Notes: generated by a model not told the origin, from the sequence alone. Positions 15,759-24,720 are shown, numbered from the stretch's first letter. The stretch: 64,000 nucleotides of DNA from Candidatus Saccharibacteria bacterium oral taxon 488 (GCA_013100825.1 CP040001.1:682001-746000), one strand, 5' to 3'. Translations and numbers: made by a program.

Positions 15759-16778
15759 TCAAATTTCCAACGGTTCTTGCTGGATCTGGATGTGGAATTT
15801 GTCGTAGACTGCCTGGATAATGGCGTTACGTGCTGCCGCCAGATCGTGGTAGCTAGTCGCCGACTCATTGATCAATACCAGCGCATTCTTGTCGTGCACC
15901 CGCATGCCGTGTAGCAGTGCCCCCTTGAGTCCAGCCTGTTCAATCAGCCAGCCCGTCGGCACCTTGTGTCGGCCGTCCGGCATGTCATAGGACGGCGCAT
16001 CCGGATACCGTTCACGAAGTTCATCGAGCTGCCATGATTCGATCAGCGCGTTCTTGAAGAATGAACCAGCATTGGGTCGCTTGGTCGGATTGGGTAGCTT
16101 ATCAAACCGAATCGCCATCACCGCGTCACGGATCACCTGCGGCGTAAAGGTCGTGATGTTCATGTTGGTCAAATACCGCTGTAAGCCGGCATAGAACGGC
16201 GGTTTTGGCGCTGCGTGATGGAGCTTGATGGTAATCGAGAGAATGCAGTAGCGGCCGCTCGCTTCACCGCGAAAAATACTGTGCCGATATGAAAACCCGC
16301 ACTCCGCCGCGCCTAGGGTTACCACTCGGTCGGTCAGCGAATCGTACGCCTCTAGCTCGGTGAGCACATCAGCAACTTCCTGGCCATACGCCCCGACATT
16401 CTGCACCGGCGCGGCGCCGGCTGTACCAGGGATGGCCGACATCGCCTCAATGCCGCTCAGGCCCATGGCAACTGTGCGCTTAACCACCTCGTCCCATATT
16501 TCACCCGCACCAACCTTGATCGTTGCTGTCTGGCCATCATCAGTCAGCACTGCAAATCCCTTGATCCGATTGAGCAACACCGCCCCCTCAAACCCTTCAT
16601 CGCGAGCGATGACATTACTGCCGCCGCCGAGGACAAAGATCGGTATGCCCTGCACCTTGGCACTTTTATATAGCTCCCTAACCTCATTCACCGACGTCGC
16701 CGATGCCATAAAGCGTGCTGTGCCGCCGAGGCGCATCGTCGTATATTGTTGCAACGGAATCTCTGTTCGTATCTCCAT
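15759..16778 (-). CDS. murB: UDP-N-acetylenolpyruvoylglucosamine reductase
   Basis: 339 residues; reduces the MurA product to UDP-MurNAc using NADPH and FAD. FAD-binding signs: LGGGSNVIARDEGF, AMSAIPGTAGAAPVQNVGAYG, and SYRHSIFR. The C-terminal catalytic part has NAGSFFKNA and WLIEQAGLKG. ATG 16778 has TATAAT ending 7 nt upstream (leaderless). With the HTH-MurA gene at 10080 it makes the second enzyme of the peptidoglycan precursor route. Confidence 0.96.
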   Translation of the reverse strand: MEIRTEIPLQQYTTMRLGGTARFMASATSVNEVRELYKSAKVQGIPIFVLGGGSNVIARDEGFEGAVLLNRIKGFAVLTDDGQTATIKVGAGEIWDEVVKRTVAMGLSGIEAMSAIPGTAGAAPVQNVGAYGQEVADVLTELEAYDSLTDRVVTLGAAECGFSYRHSIFRGEASGRYCILSITIKLHHAAPKPPFYAGLQRYLTNMNITTFTPQVIRDAVMAIRFDKLPNPTKRPNAGSFFKNALIESWQLDELRERYPDAPSYDMPDGRHKVPTGWLIEQAGLKGALLHGMRVHDKNALVLINESATSYHDLAAARNAIIQAVYDKFHIQIQQEPLEI

Positions 16779-16834
16779 ATGATACATTATATCATTTCTA
16801 TTTAGGCGCGGCGCGTGGTATAATACCCTCGTGT

Positions 16835-16911
16835 GCACCCGTAGCTCAGTGGATTAGAGTACTTGGCTTCGAACCAAGGGGTCGCAAGTTCGAATCTTGC
16901 CGGGTGTACCA
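16835..16911 (+). tRNA. tRNA-Arg (TCG)
   Basis: Acceptor GCACCCG with CGGGTGT, anticodon arm CTTGG-CTTCGAA-CCAAG (anticodon TCG), T arm GTTCGAATC, CCA encoded. TATAAT at 16819-16824. Confidence 0.94.
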
Positions 16912-16961
16912 TGATTTTCGCGCTTTCCTACCGGACCTTTTCCTATCAGCGCGTTAGTTAT

Positions 16962-17038
16962 GCCCCGTTAGCTCAACTGGATAGAGCGTTGGTTTCCGGT
17001 ACCAAAGGTTGCAGGTTCGATTCCTGTGCGGGGTACCA
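16962..17038 (+). tRNA. tRNA-Arg (CCG)
   Basis: Acceptor GCCCCGT with GCGGGGT (G-T pairs at both ends), anticodon arm TTGGT-TTCCGGT-ACCAA (anticodon CCG), T arm GTTCGATTC, CCA encoded. It is 50 nt after tRNA-Arg(TCG) and followed by a terminator, so the two are probably co-transcribed. Confidence 0.94.
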
Positions 17039-17043
17039 CTATA

Positions 17044-18438
17044 CTAGACGATACCCTGGTCGATAACGGGGTATTTTTGTTGGAATTCATCAGTTGTTGG
17101 CAATGTCAACTTGCCGTCTGTCATGACTTTGATTTTACTTTGAAAATGATCATACGCCTTATATACCGACAGGCTGGGGGTTATCATCCGCGGTAATTTA
17201 TGGATGAAGTCCATTGCCCATATTATTGCTGGTGTATAGACGCCTTGTTCGCCTCCACTAAAACCTATCAGCGTTTCTCCGCTCAGAGACCGCATCAACT
17301 CATCATGAAATACTTTCGCTGATTGACACTTAATTTCTTCTTCGGTAACGGTCGTGAGGCGTTCTATCGTGGCATCAAACTCGCGCTGCGATTGCTCTTT
17401 TTGTCCTAATTCCCGCACGTCATCAAAGAGCTGCAATAGAGCCGTTGACAAAAATCTATCGGTATGAGCCTGCTGCGTTTCTAGCTCGCTGAAGTCAGTT
17501 GTCATACCCATATTACGGCGCACTCCTCGCGCCACCCGTTCGTACTGTATCGCATCACATGTCTTTTGATATTCTTGGTACTTGTCAGCAAACGTAAGCG
17601 CAGCAGGACTATATTGCGGCGTACTAAACATAAACCAAATATCTCTGACATTTATCTTTCGTAGGTCAAGATCCCAATAATCTAGATCGGTGTGGTTCGG
17701 ATTGATTTTTCTTATAAGAGAAGACCAATCCGAACCGGCAGCCCACCATAATGTTCTCCTTTCCAGCTCCTCATTAATACGATCAAGGTCGATGATGATA
17801 TTATCAGGACAGCTGTGTACTGCCTGACTAAAGCACATCACCTGTTTCTCAAGCCACTTTGCCTCTGCCAGTTGAGTACCTAATATACTCACTGCGCCAC
17901 CTACCATAATCCCAGCTGCTGATAAAAGTGGCTCACCAGAGCTGAGCAGTGACGCGCCACTGCCAGTAATAAAACTACCAAGACCAATAGTACCAAGGGT
18001 ACCTATATCCCGCAGTGTCGGTTTAGTATGGCGGTCATTCTGAGTCGTACCCTCAAGTTGCCTCATGATATCCACAAGTACTGGATCCTGACATATAGTA
18101 ATATAGCCTTGTTTGAAGATACGATCATTACACTCAGCTTGTAAATACAAGTCAGAGGTGAAACATCCTCCTAGAAGTACCCTGTCAGCAACAACACGAT
18201 AGGGTTCTTGCATTTCTTTTGAGTGATTCAGGTCTAGATATGTCGACTCCCCTGATCTTTGTATTCGAACAGGAGTCAATACCTCCACGCCCCCTCGCGG
18301 TATGGCACGACGTGTCCGCTCGGTTAGTTGTCCACTTTCATCAATAAAACCACTCGCCACAAGCCCCTCAATTGAATGAGGTGACTGCTTTTTAATCTCA
18401 TTTCCACGACCGGAAAACTCCATACTACTCTTAGCCAC
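17044..18438 (-). CDS. Protein of unknown function with a central hydrophobic segment
   Basis: 464 residues, no family recognised. The middle (about 145-195) has two Gly/Ala/Leu-rich hydrophobic stretches (GTIGLGSFITGSGASLL, LLSAAGIMVGGAVSIL) that could form a membrane hairpin; the flanks are polar and helical, with Trp-rich patches (RTLWWAAGSDW). GTG 18438 is chosen because TATAAT ends 6 nt upstream on the minus strand; the ATG 15 nt further in (18423) is the alternative. Longer frames run into the Clp-like gene and are rejected. Its 3' end contains the terminator of the convergent tRNA-Arg pair. Confidence 0.7.
   Translation of the reverse strand: MAKSSMEFSGRGNEIKKQSPHSIEGLVASGFIDESGQLTERTRRAIPRGGVEVLTPVRIQRSGESTYLDLNHSKEMQEPYRVVADRVLLGGCFTSDLYLQAECNDRIFKQGYITICQDPVLVDIMRQLEGTTQNDRHTKPTLRDIGTLGTIGLGSFITGSGASLLSSGEPLLSAAGIMVGGAVSILGTQLAEAKWLEKQVMCFSQAVHSCPDNIIIDLDRINEELERRTLWWAAGSDWSSLIRKINPNHTDLDYWDLDLRKINVRDIWFMFSTPQYSPAALTFADKYQEYQKTCDAIQYERVARGVRRNMGMTTDFSELETQQAHTDRFLSTALLQLFDDVRELGQKEQSQREFDATIERLTTVTEEEIKCQSAKVFHDELMRSLSGETLIGFSGGEQGVYTPAIIWAMDFIHKLPRMITPSLSVYKAYDHFQSKIKVMTDGKLTLPTTDEFQQKYPVIDQGIV
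17051..17078 (+). terminator. Terminator of the tRNA-Arg pair
   Basis: Stem ATACCC (17051-17056) with GGGTAT (17069-17074), 12-nt loop, then a T tract to 17078. It lies within the last codons of the convergent unknown gene. Confidence 0.65.
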
Positions 18439-18475
18439 GTGGCTATTATACAATAATACAAATATACTTGCAACC

Positions 18476-20944
18476 CTACTGTTCAAGCGACATCGGCGGC
18501 ACGCCCGGGCCTGGGGACACCATACTGCTACCATTAGCCGCCTCGCCGACCACCGCCCGTATCTGCTCCACCGTGATAATCGTCGTTGAGCCCGGCGCGA
18601 CAGAGCCAGCCAACAATTGTTTGGCGACGGTATTCTCGACAGCTCGTTGCACCACGCGGCGCATCGGACGAGCGCCGAGGCGCGGGTCATAGCCAGCATC
18701 AACCAATAATTTTTTGCCCGCCTCTTCGACAGCAACTTGGATTTTTTGTGGCGCCAGCGTTCGATTGATACCAGCCAAGATGAGATCAACGACCTGCAGC
18801 AGCTCTTCTTTGCCCAAGGGACGAAATAGCACGATTTCATCAAACCGGTTGAGAAACTCCGGACGAAACAGATTGGCATTAATCAGCTCGTTGATAAATG
18901 TTTGCTCAAACTGCTCCAGTTGGTAGCCACGCTCGATATATTCGCGAATTCTCTCGGCCCCAGCATTCGATGTGGCGATAATAATGGCGTCACGAAAACT
19001 AATATCGCGGTTCTTCTCGTCACGTAAAATTCCCTCGTCTAGTAACTGCAAAAGCGTCGTGAGCACCTGCGGATGCGCCTTCTCAATTTCGTCGAGCAAC
19101 ACCACCGAAAACGGCCGCTTCTGTACCTGGGCAGTCAGGCTCATCGGATCATTCGCCCCATCAGCGATCAGCCGCGCCACGTCCTCGGCCCGCACAAACT
19201 CATTGAGATCCAGCCGAATGAGATTGCCCTCGCCGCCAAAATAGATATCCGCCAGCGCTTTGGACAGCTCAGTTTTACCAACTCCAGTCGGACCAAGGAA
19301 CAGAAACGTACCAATCGGCCGATCAGGGTTGCGCACGCCGGCACGCGCTCGCCGGATGGCATCAGAGATGACGCTGACGGCACGCGTTTGATTGATCATG
19401 CGCTGATGGATCAGGTCTTCGAGGTTCAAGAGCTTCTCTCGTTCATCATCAGTCGAGGCAGTCGCGATCTTGATGCCCATGGTTTTTTCGACCGCATCAT
19501 CGACCGACTGAGCTGTCACCAGCCCGGACGACGCATAATGAGCTGCTGCCTCCAGCACCTTGAGCGCCCGACCCGGCATCGCCACGTCTTGGACATAGCG
19601 CTCGCCGACGCGGTAGGCTTCAGCGATGGCTTGATACATGTAGGTCACTTTATGGCGATGTTCAAGACCAAGCAGCTGATCGCGCATAATTCGCACCGTC
19701 TCCTCCGGCGATGATGGCTCGATAACGATGGTATTGAGCACCGTCGCCAGCTGGGCATTACGCTGAGAAATCTGCAAGTAGCGCTGGCTATCCATGGTCA
19801 AGATAATTCGTAGCCTACCCGCCTCTAAGATTGGTAGCAGCAAATTACTCAGATCAACCGAACCAACGCCCTCCTCGAAAAACAGCTGAGCATTATCGAG
19901 ACACAAAATGACATTCTTTGATAAAAATGCTTCGTTGAGGATCTGCGTCACCAGCGCCTCCAGCTCGCCCCGACCAGCCGCCGCCGAGATCAGCGACGAG
20001 GCATCCAGCAGGAAAATCTGCCGATAGAGCAGCGACGACGGCACGGTTTTATGTCCATCAATGAGCATCTCGGCGAACGCCGCCACGACCGTACTTTTGC
20101 CAGCCCCATTGAGCCCGACCAGCGCTGCATTTTGCCGGCCATTTGAGCCAAAAATTGTCATCAATTGATCCAGCGCCGCCTGATGAGCGTCCAGCTGCGC
20201 GATCATTGTCCCGCCCGATACCTGCAGGCTAAGGTTTTGGGCGAACCGGCTCAAGAGCGGCGTATAGCCAAACGACCAGTCGCGGGCGATACCGCCGGTG
20301 TGAAGCGGCTTTTGCTTGAACTGCTCGATCAACGACTTGAGGCGCTCATACCACATGATACCGCCCAATACATCGCGAAAATCAATTTTTAGATTTGCTA
20401 GCAGAGCGTCATGATTCGGAAATTGTTCAACAATCGCCGCCGCCAACACCGCACCTGTTACCTTTGGGCTATTGGTATCACGCCAAATTCGCAGTGCTGA
20501 CTGCCACACGGCCGGCGTGTTATTTGGATCATCCGAGGCGATATTCGCCAAAAAGTTCGGCGTGAGACCCAACCGCACTCCGAGGAATTGCCCGGCCCGC
20601 GACTGACCGACCGCCAGGGCGATTTCTTTCGGCGACGGTCGCTGGCTCAAACGGCCCAGCACATCCGCCGCCGTCACATCATCAATCGTCTCCGCCCGCG
20701 CGCTCACTGCCATCGTCTTGAGATCGCCCTGCCACCACACGCTGAGCATCGCTAATGGCCCCACCAGACCAATCATCAACCAGCCAACCGGCCCGTGCTT
20801 GATCAATAGCCAAACGCCACCCAGACCCAATGCAACAGCGACGAGCACCACCAAGACATGCCAGACCGCACCAAACCGTGCCGTGAACCGCGCCTTTTGC
20901 GCCCGCAAGCTGTGATAGCGAAACTCCGGCCGCACCTCGTTCAT
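18476..20944 (-). CDS. Membrane-anchored Clp/Hsp100-type double AAA+ ATPase
   Basis: 822 residues. Two N-terminal membrane helices (about 28-48 and 53-70) replace the usual position of the Clp N-domain; an alpha-helical region (84-240) follows. D1 has Walker A GLNGAGKST (277-285) but a Walker B ending LCLDNA, with Asn in place of the catalytic Glu. D2 has canonical Walker A GPTGVGKT (551-558), Walker B VVLLDEIEKAHP, and the C-terminal ClpB small domain (YDPRLGARPMRR). No IGF/IGL loop for ClpP binding is evident, so it may be a disaggregase/unfoldase. ATG 20944 overlaps the stop of the upstream small membrane gene (ATGA). Confidence 0.9.
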   Translation of the reverse strand: MNEVRPEFRYHSLRAQKARFTARFGAVWHVLVVLVAVALGLGGVWLLIKHGPVGWLMIGLVGPLAMLSVWWQGDLKTMAVSARAETIDDVTAADVLGRLSQRPSPKEIALAVGQSRAGQFLGVRLGLTPNFLANIASDDPNNTPAVWQSALRIWRDTNSPKVTGAVLAAAIVEQFPNHDALLANLKIDFRDVLGGIMWYERLKSLIEQFKQKPLHTGGIARDWSFGYTPLLSRFAQNLSLQVSGGTMIAQLDAHQAALDQLMTIFGSNGRQNAALVGLNGAGKSTVVAAFAEMLIDGHKTVPSSLLYRQIFLLDASSLISAAAGRGELEALVTQILNEAFLSKNVILCLDNAQLFFEEGVGSVDLSNLLLPILEAGRLRIILTMDSQRYLQISQRNAQLATVLNTIVIEPSSPEETVRIMRDQLLGLEHRHKVTYMYQAIAEAYRVGERYVQDVAMPGRALKVLEAAAHYASSGLVTAQSVDDAVEKTMGIKIATASTDDEREKLLNLEDLIHQRMINQTRAVSVISDAIRRARAGVRNPDRPIGTFLFLGPTGVGKTELSKALADIYFGGEGNLIRLDLNEFVRAEDVARLIADGANDPMSLTAQVQKRPFSVVLLDEIEKAHPQVLTTLLQLLDEGILRDEKNRDISFRDAIIIATSNAGAERIREYIERGYQLEQFEQTFINELINANLFRPEFLNRFDEIVLFRPLGKEELLQVVDLILAGINRTLAPQKIQVAVEEAGKKLLVDAGYDPRLGARPMRRVVQRAVENTVAKQLLAGSVAPGSTTIITVEQIRAVVGEAANGSSMVSPGPGVPPMSLEQ

Positions 20945-21321
20945 GCCAACACCCTCATCTGCCACAAGATAATTCCTATCACCGGTGTTACGGGTAACAG
21001 CGCCCACACCACGATGCTGCCGACCGCCCACACCGCCCGCAGGCTGATAACCACCAGTCCCGCAAGCAGCACCAAAAGCCGCACCACCGCACCAACTGCC
21101 CGCGAGAACAGCCGGTCAAAAAAGGCTTGCATTTTCACGGTAAGTGGTGCTTGAGCACGAATTTGCCCTGCAGAAATTTGGCGAAATGGATCGAACAGCG
21201 TCCGCACCAACAGGCCGATTGAGAAAACATCAGCTGTCCGCAGCACGCCAAGACCAACTCGCTTGATATGCCGCCGCCAGCCTGCGCCATACCACCACTG
21301 GAAAATACCCACCAAAAACAT
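20941..21321 (-). CDS. Small membrane protein coupled to the Clp-like ATPase
   Basis: 126 residues. An amphipathic Trp-rich start (FQWWYGAGWRRH), a middle with RTLFDPFRQI, and two long hydrophobic helices in the second half (AVGAVVRLLVLLAGLVVISL, AVGSIVVWALLPVTPVIGII). No family name recognised with certainty. ATG 21321 has TACAAT ending 6 nt upstream (leaderless), and its stop overlaps the AAA+ gene start, so the products are likely partners at the membrane. It is divergent from murT. Confidence 0.75.
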   Translation of the reverse strand: MFLVGIFQWWYGAGWRRHIKRVGLGVLRTADVFSIGLLVRTLFDPFRQISAGQIRAQAPLTVKMQAFFDRLFSRAVGAVVRLLVLLAGLVVISLRAVWAVGSIVVWALLPVTPVIGIILWQMRVLA

Positions 21322-21365
21322 AGTTCTATTGTAGCACACTGCTTGGGCGCGGTATAATACGAAAT

Positions 21366-22631
21366 ATGTCACGACAGATTCTCAGTACACTTATCGGCAA
21401 AACCGTCAAACAAGCTGCTCGCCTGCGCGGCGGTGGCTCGGCGCTCCCGGGGTTAGTTATCGAAAAGATTGATCCAGGCTTTATCGCTCGTACCCTGGCG
21501 CAAATACCGCGCGGCGTGGTGGTTATCAGTGGCACGAACGGCAAGACCACTACCACTAAAATCGTCGTTGAACTGCTCGAGGCGGCCGGCCTCAAGGTTT
21601 TTACCAATCGCACGGGCAGTAATTTCTCGCGCGGCGTGGCGGCAGCGCTGCTCGGCGAAGTGGACATGCGCGGGCGGCTGGATGCCGACATCGGGGTGCT
21701 GGAGCTTGACGAAGCCTGGGCAGTCAAGTTTGTCCAGCTAGTACCACCGCGCTACAGCCTGCTACTCAACGTCATGCGTGATCAACTAGATCGGTTTGGC
21801 GAGATCGACACGGCAGCTGGTTTCTTGGCAAAAATCGCCCAGGCAACCACTGATACCGTGGTACTCAATCGCGACGACCCGCGCATCTATCGCCTGCACC
21901 AGCAGACGGCGGCCAACGTAGCGTTTTTTGGCACGACCGACCAGCTACTGGAGCTGATGCCAACCGACGATGCGCTCAAGACTGGCCATGCTCAGGCAAA
22001 TGACACGGCCCCAGCTGACGTGCTGCTCACCGACATCGACAAGCAGACGGCGACCTTTCAGATCAACAATGCCAAGCATGCGGTACGGATGCGGCTGAAT
22101 GGCGTGTATAACTTACTGAACGCGGCGGCGGCGCTGAGTTTGGTGCGGCAAATTATGGGGGAGAAAGCCGAGCTGACGACGCTACTGGGCGCCCTGTCAG
22201 ACGTAGCGCCAGCATTTGGCCGAGGCGAGACCATCGTGATTGACGGCACGCCGATTGAACTGATTCTCGTGAAAAATCCGAGCGGCTTTCGGCTCAGCCT
22301 GCTGTCATTTGCCGACGGGACAGCCGATACGATGATTGCTATCAACGACAACTATGCCGACGGGCGCGACGTTAGTTGGCTGTGGGACGTGAACGTTTCG
22401 CGCCTCGAGCAGGTGGCGGTGGTCAGTGGTGTGCGCGCTCATGATATGGCACTGCGGCTGGAGTACGACGATATTACGCCAGAAATAATTGAGCCAGATT
22501 TGGCGGCGGCGCTGGAGAAATTGCTGGCCCATCATCCACGCAGACCAAAACACATTTACTGCACCTACACGGCGATGCTGCGACTGCGCAAATTATTAGC
22601 AATCAAAACCGATGTGGAGGCCATCCGATGA
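21366..22631 (+). CDS. murT: Lipid II isoglutaminyl synthase, Mur-ligase subunit MurT
   Basis: 421 residues. A Mur ligase P-loop (SGTNGKTTTTK, near residue 56), the central ligase block with VLELDEAW and LLNVMRDQLDRFGE, and the C-terminal DUF1727 region (YADGRDVSWLWDV). With GatD it amidates the glutamate of lipid II. Compared with Gram-positive MurT proteins, the four-Cys zinc ribbon in the central domain is absent; I see only one Cys, near the C-terminus. TATAAT ends 7 nt before ATG 21366 (leaderless). gatD follows with an ATGA overlap. Confidence 0.93.
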   Translation: MSRQILSTLIGKTVKQAARLRGGGSALPGLVIEKIDPGFIARTLAQIPRGVVVISGTNGKTTTTKIVVELLEAAGLKVFTNRTGSNFSRGVAAALLGEVDMRGRLDADIGVLELDEAWAVKFVQLVPPRYSLLLNVMRDQLDRFGEIDTAAGFLAKIAQATTDTVVLNRDDPRIYRLHQQTAANVAFFGTTDQLLELMPTDDALKTGHAQANDTAPADVLLTDIDKQTATFQINNAKHAVRMRLNGVYNLLNAAAALSLVRQIMGEKAELTTLLGALSDVAPAFGRGETIVIDGTPIELILVKNPSGFRLSLLSFADGTADTMIAINDNYADGRDVSWLWDVNVSRLEQVAVVSGVRAHDMALRLEYDDITPEIIEPDLAAALEKLLAHHPRRPKHIYCTYTAMLRLRKLLAIKTDVEAIR

Positions 22632-23347
22632 CGATCACGATTATTCAATTGTATCCGCGCGATATGAATCTCTATGGCGACTGGGGCAATACGCTGGCGC
22701 TGAAAAAGCGGCTGGAGTGGCGCGGTTTTACGGTCCGTATTATCGATCATAATCCGGGTGATACGACTGATTTTGCGGCGGGAGATATTTTCATCGGCGG
22801 TGGTGGCCAGGATGCCGGGCAAGAAATTATCCAGGACGATTTGCTGGCGCGAGCGGATGAGCTACGGCGCTTAGCAGAGAGTGGCGTGCCAATGCTGATG
22901 ATCTGTGGTATGTATCAATTATTTGGCCGAGCGTTCACCACACATGATGGACGCGTGATTCGCGGTGCGGGGATCTTGCCGCTAGAAACATACGCCAAGG
23001 CAGAACGACTGATCGGCAATATCACGCTCGAGAGCGAGGAATTCGGACAGATCGTCGGTTATGAAAATCATAGCGGCCAGACACTGCTCGACGACGGAGT
23101 GTTGCCGCTCGGGCGCGTGGTGCGGGGCGCTGGTAATGACGAGACTGGCCAAATCGAAGGTGCGAGGCTGCACAACATCGTAGCGACGTACCTGCACGGG
23201 CCGATCTTGCCAAAGAATCCACGGCTTGCTGATTTTTTGATCACCGCGGCGCTCACACGAAAAGGCTATACCGATAAGCTCAGCGCTCTACCAATCGACC
23301 GCACCGCAGAACATGCACAGCGGGTGGCGATGGAGCGAGGGCGGTAA
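22628..23347 (+). CDS. gatD: Lipid II isoglutaminyl synthase, glutamine amidotransferase subunit GatD
   Basis: 239 residues. Class I glutamine amidotransferase fold; YPRDMNLYGDWGN at the N-terminus, oxyanion region GGGGQDAGQ, nucleophile Cys in MLMICGMYQLFG (about 97) and the catalytic His in YLHGPILPKNP (about 189). It supplies ammonia to MurT. ATG 22628 overlaps the murT stop, giving coupled translation. Peptidoglycan amidation and L,D-cross-linking are therefore expected. Confidence 0.94.
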   Translation: MTITIIQLYPRDMNLYGDWGNTLALKKRLEWRGFTVRIIDHNPGDTTDFAAGDIFIGGGGQDAGQEIIQDDLLARADELRRLAESGVPMLMICGMYQLFGRAFTTHDGRVIRGAGILPLETYAKAERLIGNITLESEEFGQIVGYENHSGQTLLDDGVLPLGRVVRGAGNDETGQIEGARLHNIVATYLHGPILPKNPRLADFLITAALTRKGYTDKLSALPIDRTAEHAQRVAMERGR

Positions 23348-23360
23348 ATCTCAGTGTGAT

Positions 23361-23750
23361 CTAGCGGTCGCTGATGGAGACGATGAGGTTAAAATGATCA
23401 ACCTCAAAACCCTTAGGGTCATCAAGGAGTGCCATAACAGCTTCTCCTTCAAGAAAGCTGTGGGGAGGCTTAGTCATTACGTCTATAAGATCTGGCCAAT
23501 ACATGCTTCCACCGTTAGTCTGTAATATTTCTCGAACAGTCGCTTGGCGCTCTCTGTGTTTACATACAGTATTTTTTGATTCCCCAACTGCGACCTCGCC
23601 TAAAACTTTCTCTGCTGCCTCACGGCCCAGCCGCTTATCTTGCTCTTCTTCAGAGGTGCCTAATTCAGTGAGTTCAGCGCGTGATTCATCCATCGGGACA
23701 AGTCGCTTAAAATTGGGGTTTTTAGAAATCTGCTCATGACCTCCACTCAT
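23361..23750 (-). CDS. Small acidic protein of unknown function
   Basis: 129 residues, rich in Glu in the first half (ELGTSEEEQDKRLGREAAEK), with a winged-helix-like tail (TVREILQTNGGSMYWPDLIDVM) that recalls but does not prove a DNA-binding fold. ATG 23750 is preferred because GGAAGGAGCG precedes it and TATAAT lies about 18 nt upstream; the frame continuing further left of it is unrelated. It lies just outside the left repeat of the tRNA-Pro island and converges on gatD. Confidence 0.65.
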   Translation of the reverse strand: MSGGHEQISKNPNFKRLVPMDESRAELTELGTSEEEQDKRLGREAAEKVLGEVAVGESKNTVCKHRERQATVREILQTNGGSMYWPDLIDVMTKPPHSFLEGEAVMALLDDPKGFEVDHFNLIVSISDR

Positions 23751-23852
23751 TCTTACGCTCCTTCCATTATAGTCACTGTTTTGATTATACCAGAAGCTGG
23801 TTAGTAGCGTAAGATTACAGGAACGGGCGTGTATTATAACCACAACAGACTG

Positions 23853-23911
23853 AAAACGCCCCCGAAGCGGAACTCCGAGGGCGTGTGTTCGAACAAGATG
23901 AGTGTGGTCGG
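23853..23911. repeat. Left direct repeat of the tRNA-Pro island (att-like)
   Basis: 59 bp matching 26533-26591 with 4 mismatches; the last 27 bp (23885-23911) are identical. Contains a GC-rich hairpin with a T tract on the minus strand (a terminator) and the flank plus 3' tip of tRNA-Pro. Confidence 0.9.
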
Positions 23912-24542
23912 CTACGTCCCCTACCCCTTGAATGAGTCCTCGTTCCTCATCCAGCCGACCCTGCCGGAGCTGCAGCGGTTGGCTGAGGTGATGGGGTCGC
24001 TGCCGACGGACGCACCAGCTGGTATCGCAGCGATGATCGAGGTAGCGGAACAGCTGCCGACGAACGCATCGGCTAACGCTGCCCTGATGATCGAGGAGGT
24101 GGCTCAGCTGGCACCCCATGAGGCGGAGCGTGATGCTGTGCGCGTACCGAATGATGTTGCTGTGACGTCCAAGCCGGTAATAGCTGCTATGGATGAATAT
24201 CCTTGCTGCGTCAAGTCTGGGCGGCGGGACGGTGCCTCGGATTCCCGTCGGGTGCGGCGCCGGCTTTCGCCTGAGGCCATTGCCCAGGTTGTGGAATGCT
24301 ACCAGACGGGGGCGACGGCGGCGGAGCTTGGTGCTGAGCATGGTGTGTCGAAGAACGGCATGCTCAAGCTGCTGCGTGAGCAAGGGGTGCAGATTCGTGC
24401 CAAATCTCTGCCAACTGCGGTCGTCACTCAGGCCAAGCGTCTGCACGAGCGTGGCATGTCGATGCGTCAGGTGTCGGAGCAGCTGGGCGTCTCGCGTACC
24501 GCACTCAGGCGGAACTTCCAGAAGATGGGGGTCGGGGTGTGA
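23898..24542 (+). CDS. Double helix-turn-helix protein (resolvase-type HTH), foreign composition
   Basis: 214 residues. The first ~110 residues are a low-complexity Ala/Glu/Pro/Met-rich region. From about residue 135 there are two HTH units of the Hin/resolvase type: SPEAIAQVVECYQTGATAAE with HGVSKNGMLKLL, and QAKRLHERGMSMRQ with LGVSRTALRRNF. There is no recombinase catalytic domain. The coding sequence is very GC-rich with G/C third positions, unlike neighbours, suggesting acquisition from a high-GC donor such as an actinobacterial host. ATG 23898 lies inside the left island repeat. Function is probably DNA binding. Confidence 0.65.
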   Translation: MSVVGYVPYPLNESSFLIQPTLPELQRLAEVMGSLPTDAPAGIAAMIEVAEQLPTNASANAALMIEEVAQLAPHEAERDAVRVPNDVAVTSKPVIAAMDEYPCCVKSGRRDGASDSRRVRRRLSPEAIAQVVECYQTGATAAELGAEHGVSKNGMLKLLREQGVQIRAKSLPTAVVTQAKRLHERGMSMRQVSEQLGVSRTALRRNFQKMGVGV

Positions 24543-24720
24543 GGTATATTTATCGGAGTGACGTCAAACTTACGGCGGACACGTGACGGAAGATGTAGCA
24601 GGTTTTGTTGCTGGCTGACATCTCAAGGAGGAGGTAGGAAACTAGTTGGGATTATGTATAGTTATTCTCGAGCGTGCTTTAATCAAAGTCTTCATCGGTC
24701 GACGTGCTGCTTGTGAATAA

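Noticed and set aside
18439..18879. N-terminal extension of the unknown gene at 17044-18438
   Set aside because: It runs antiparallel-frame through the 3' end of the Clp-like gene; a TATAAT box and GTG at 18438 give the better start.
19073..19714. 213-residue plus-strand frame inside the Clp-like gene
   Set aside because: His/Arg-rich shadow of a conserved AAA+ coding region.
17044..21321. Phage defence or toxin-antitoxin island
   Set aside because: The unknown protein and the AAA+ gene show no nuclease, toxin or defence motif; the AAA+ protein is Hsp100-like.
23751..24446. Long minus-strand extension of the 129-residue gene
   Set aside because: It is the complement of the GC-rich HTH gene and the left island repeat; a strong ribosome site marks the start at 23750.
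24543..24720. AAGGAGGAGG near 24627 as the ribosome site of a small gene
   Set aside because: The only downstream ATG gives a 20-codon frame without recognisable features.
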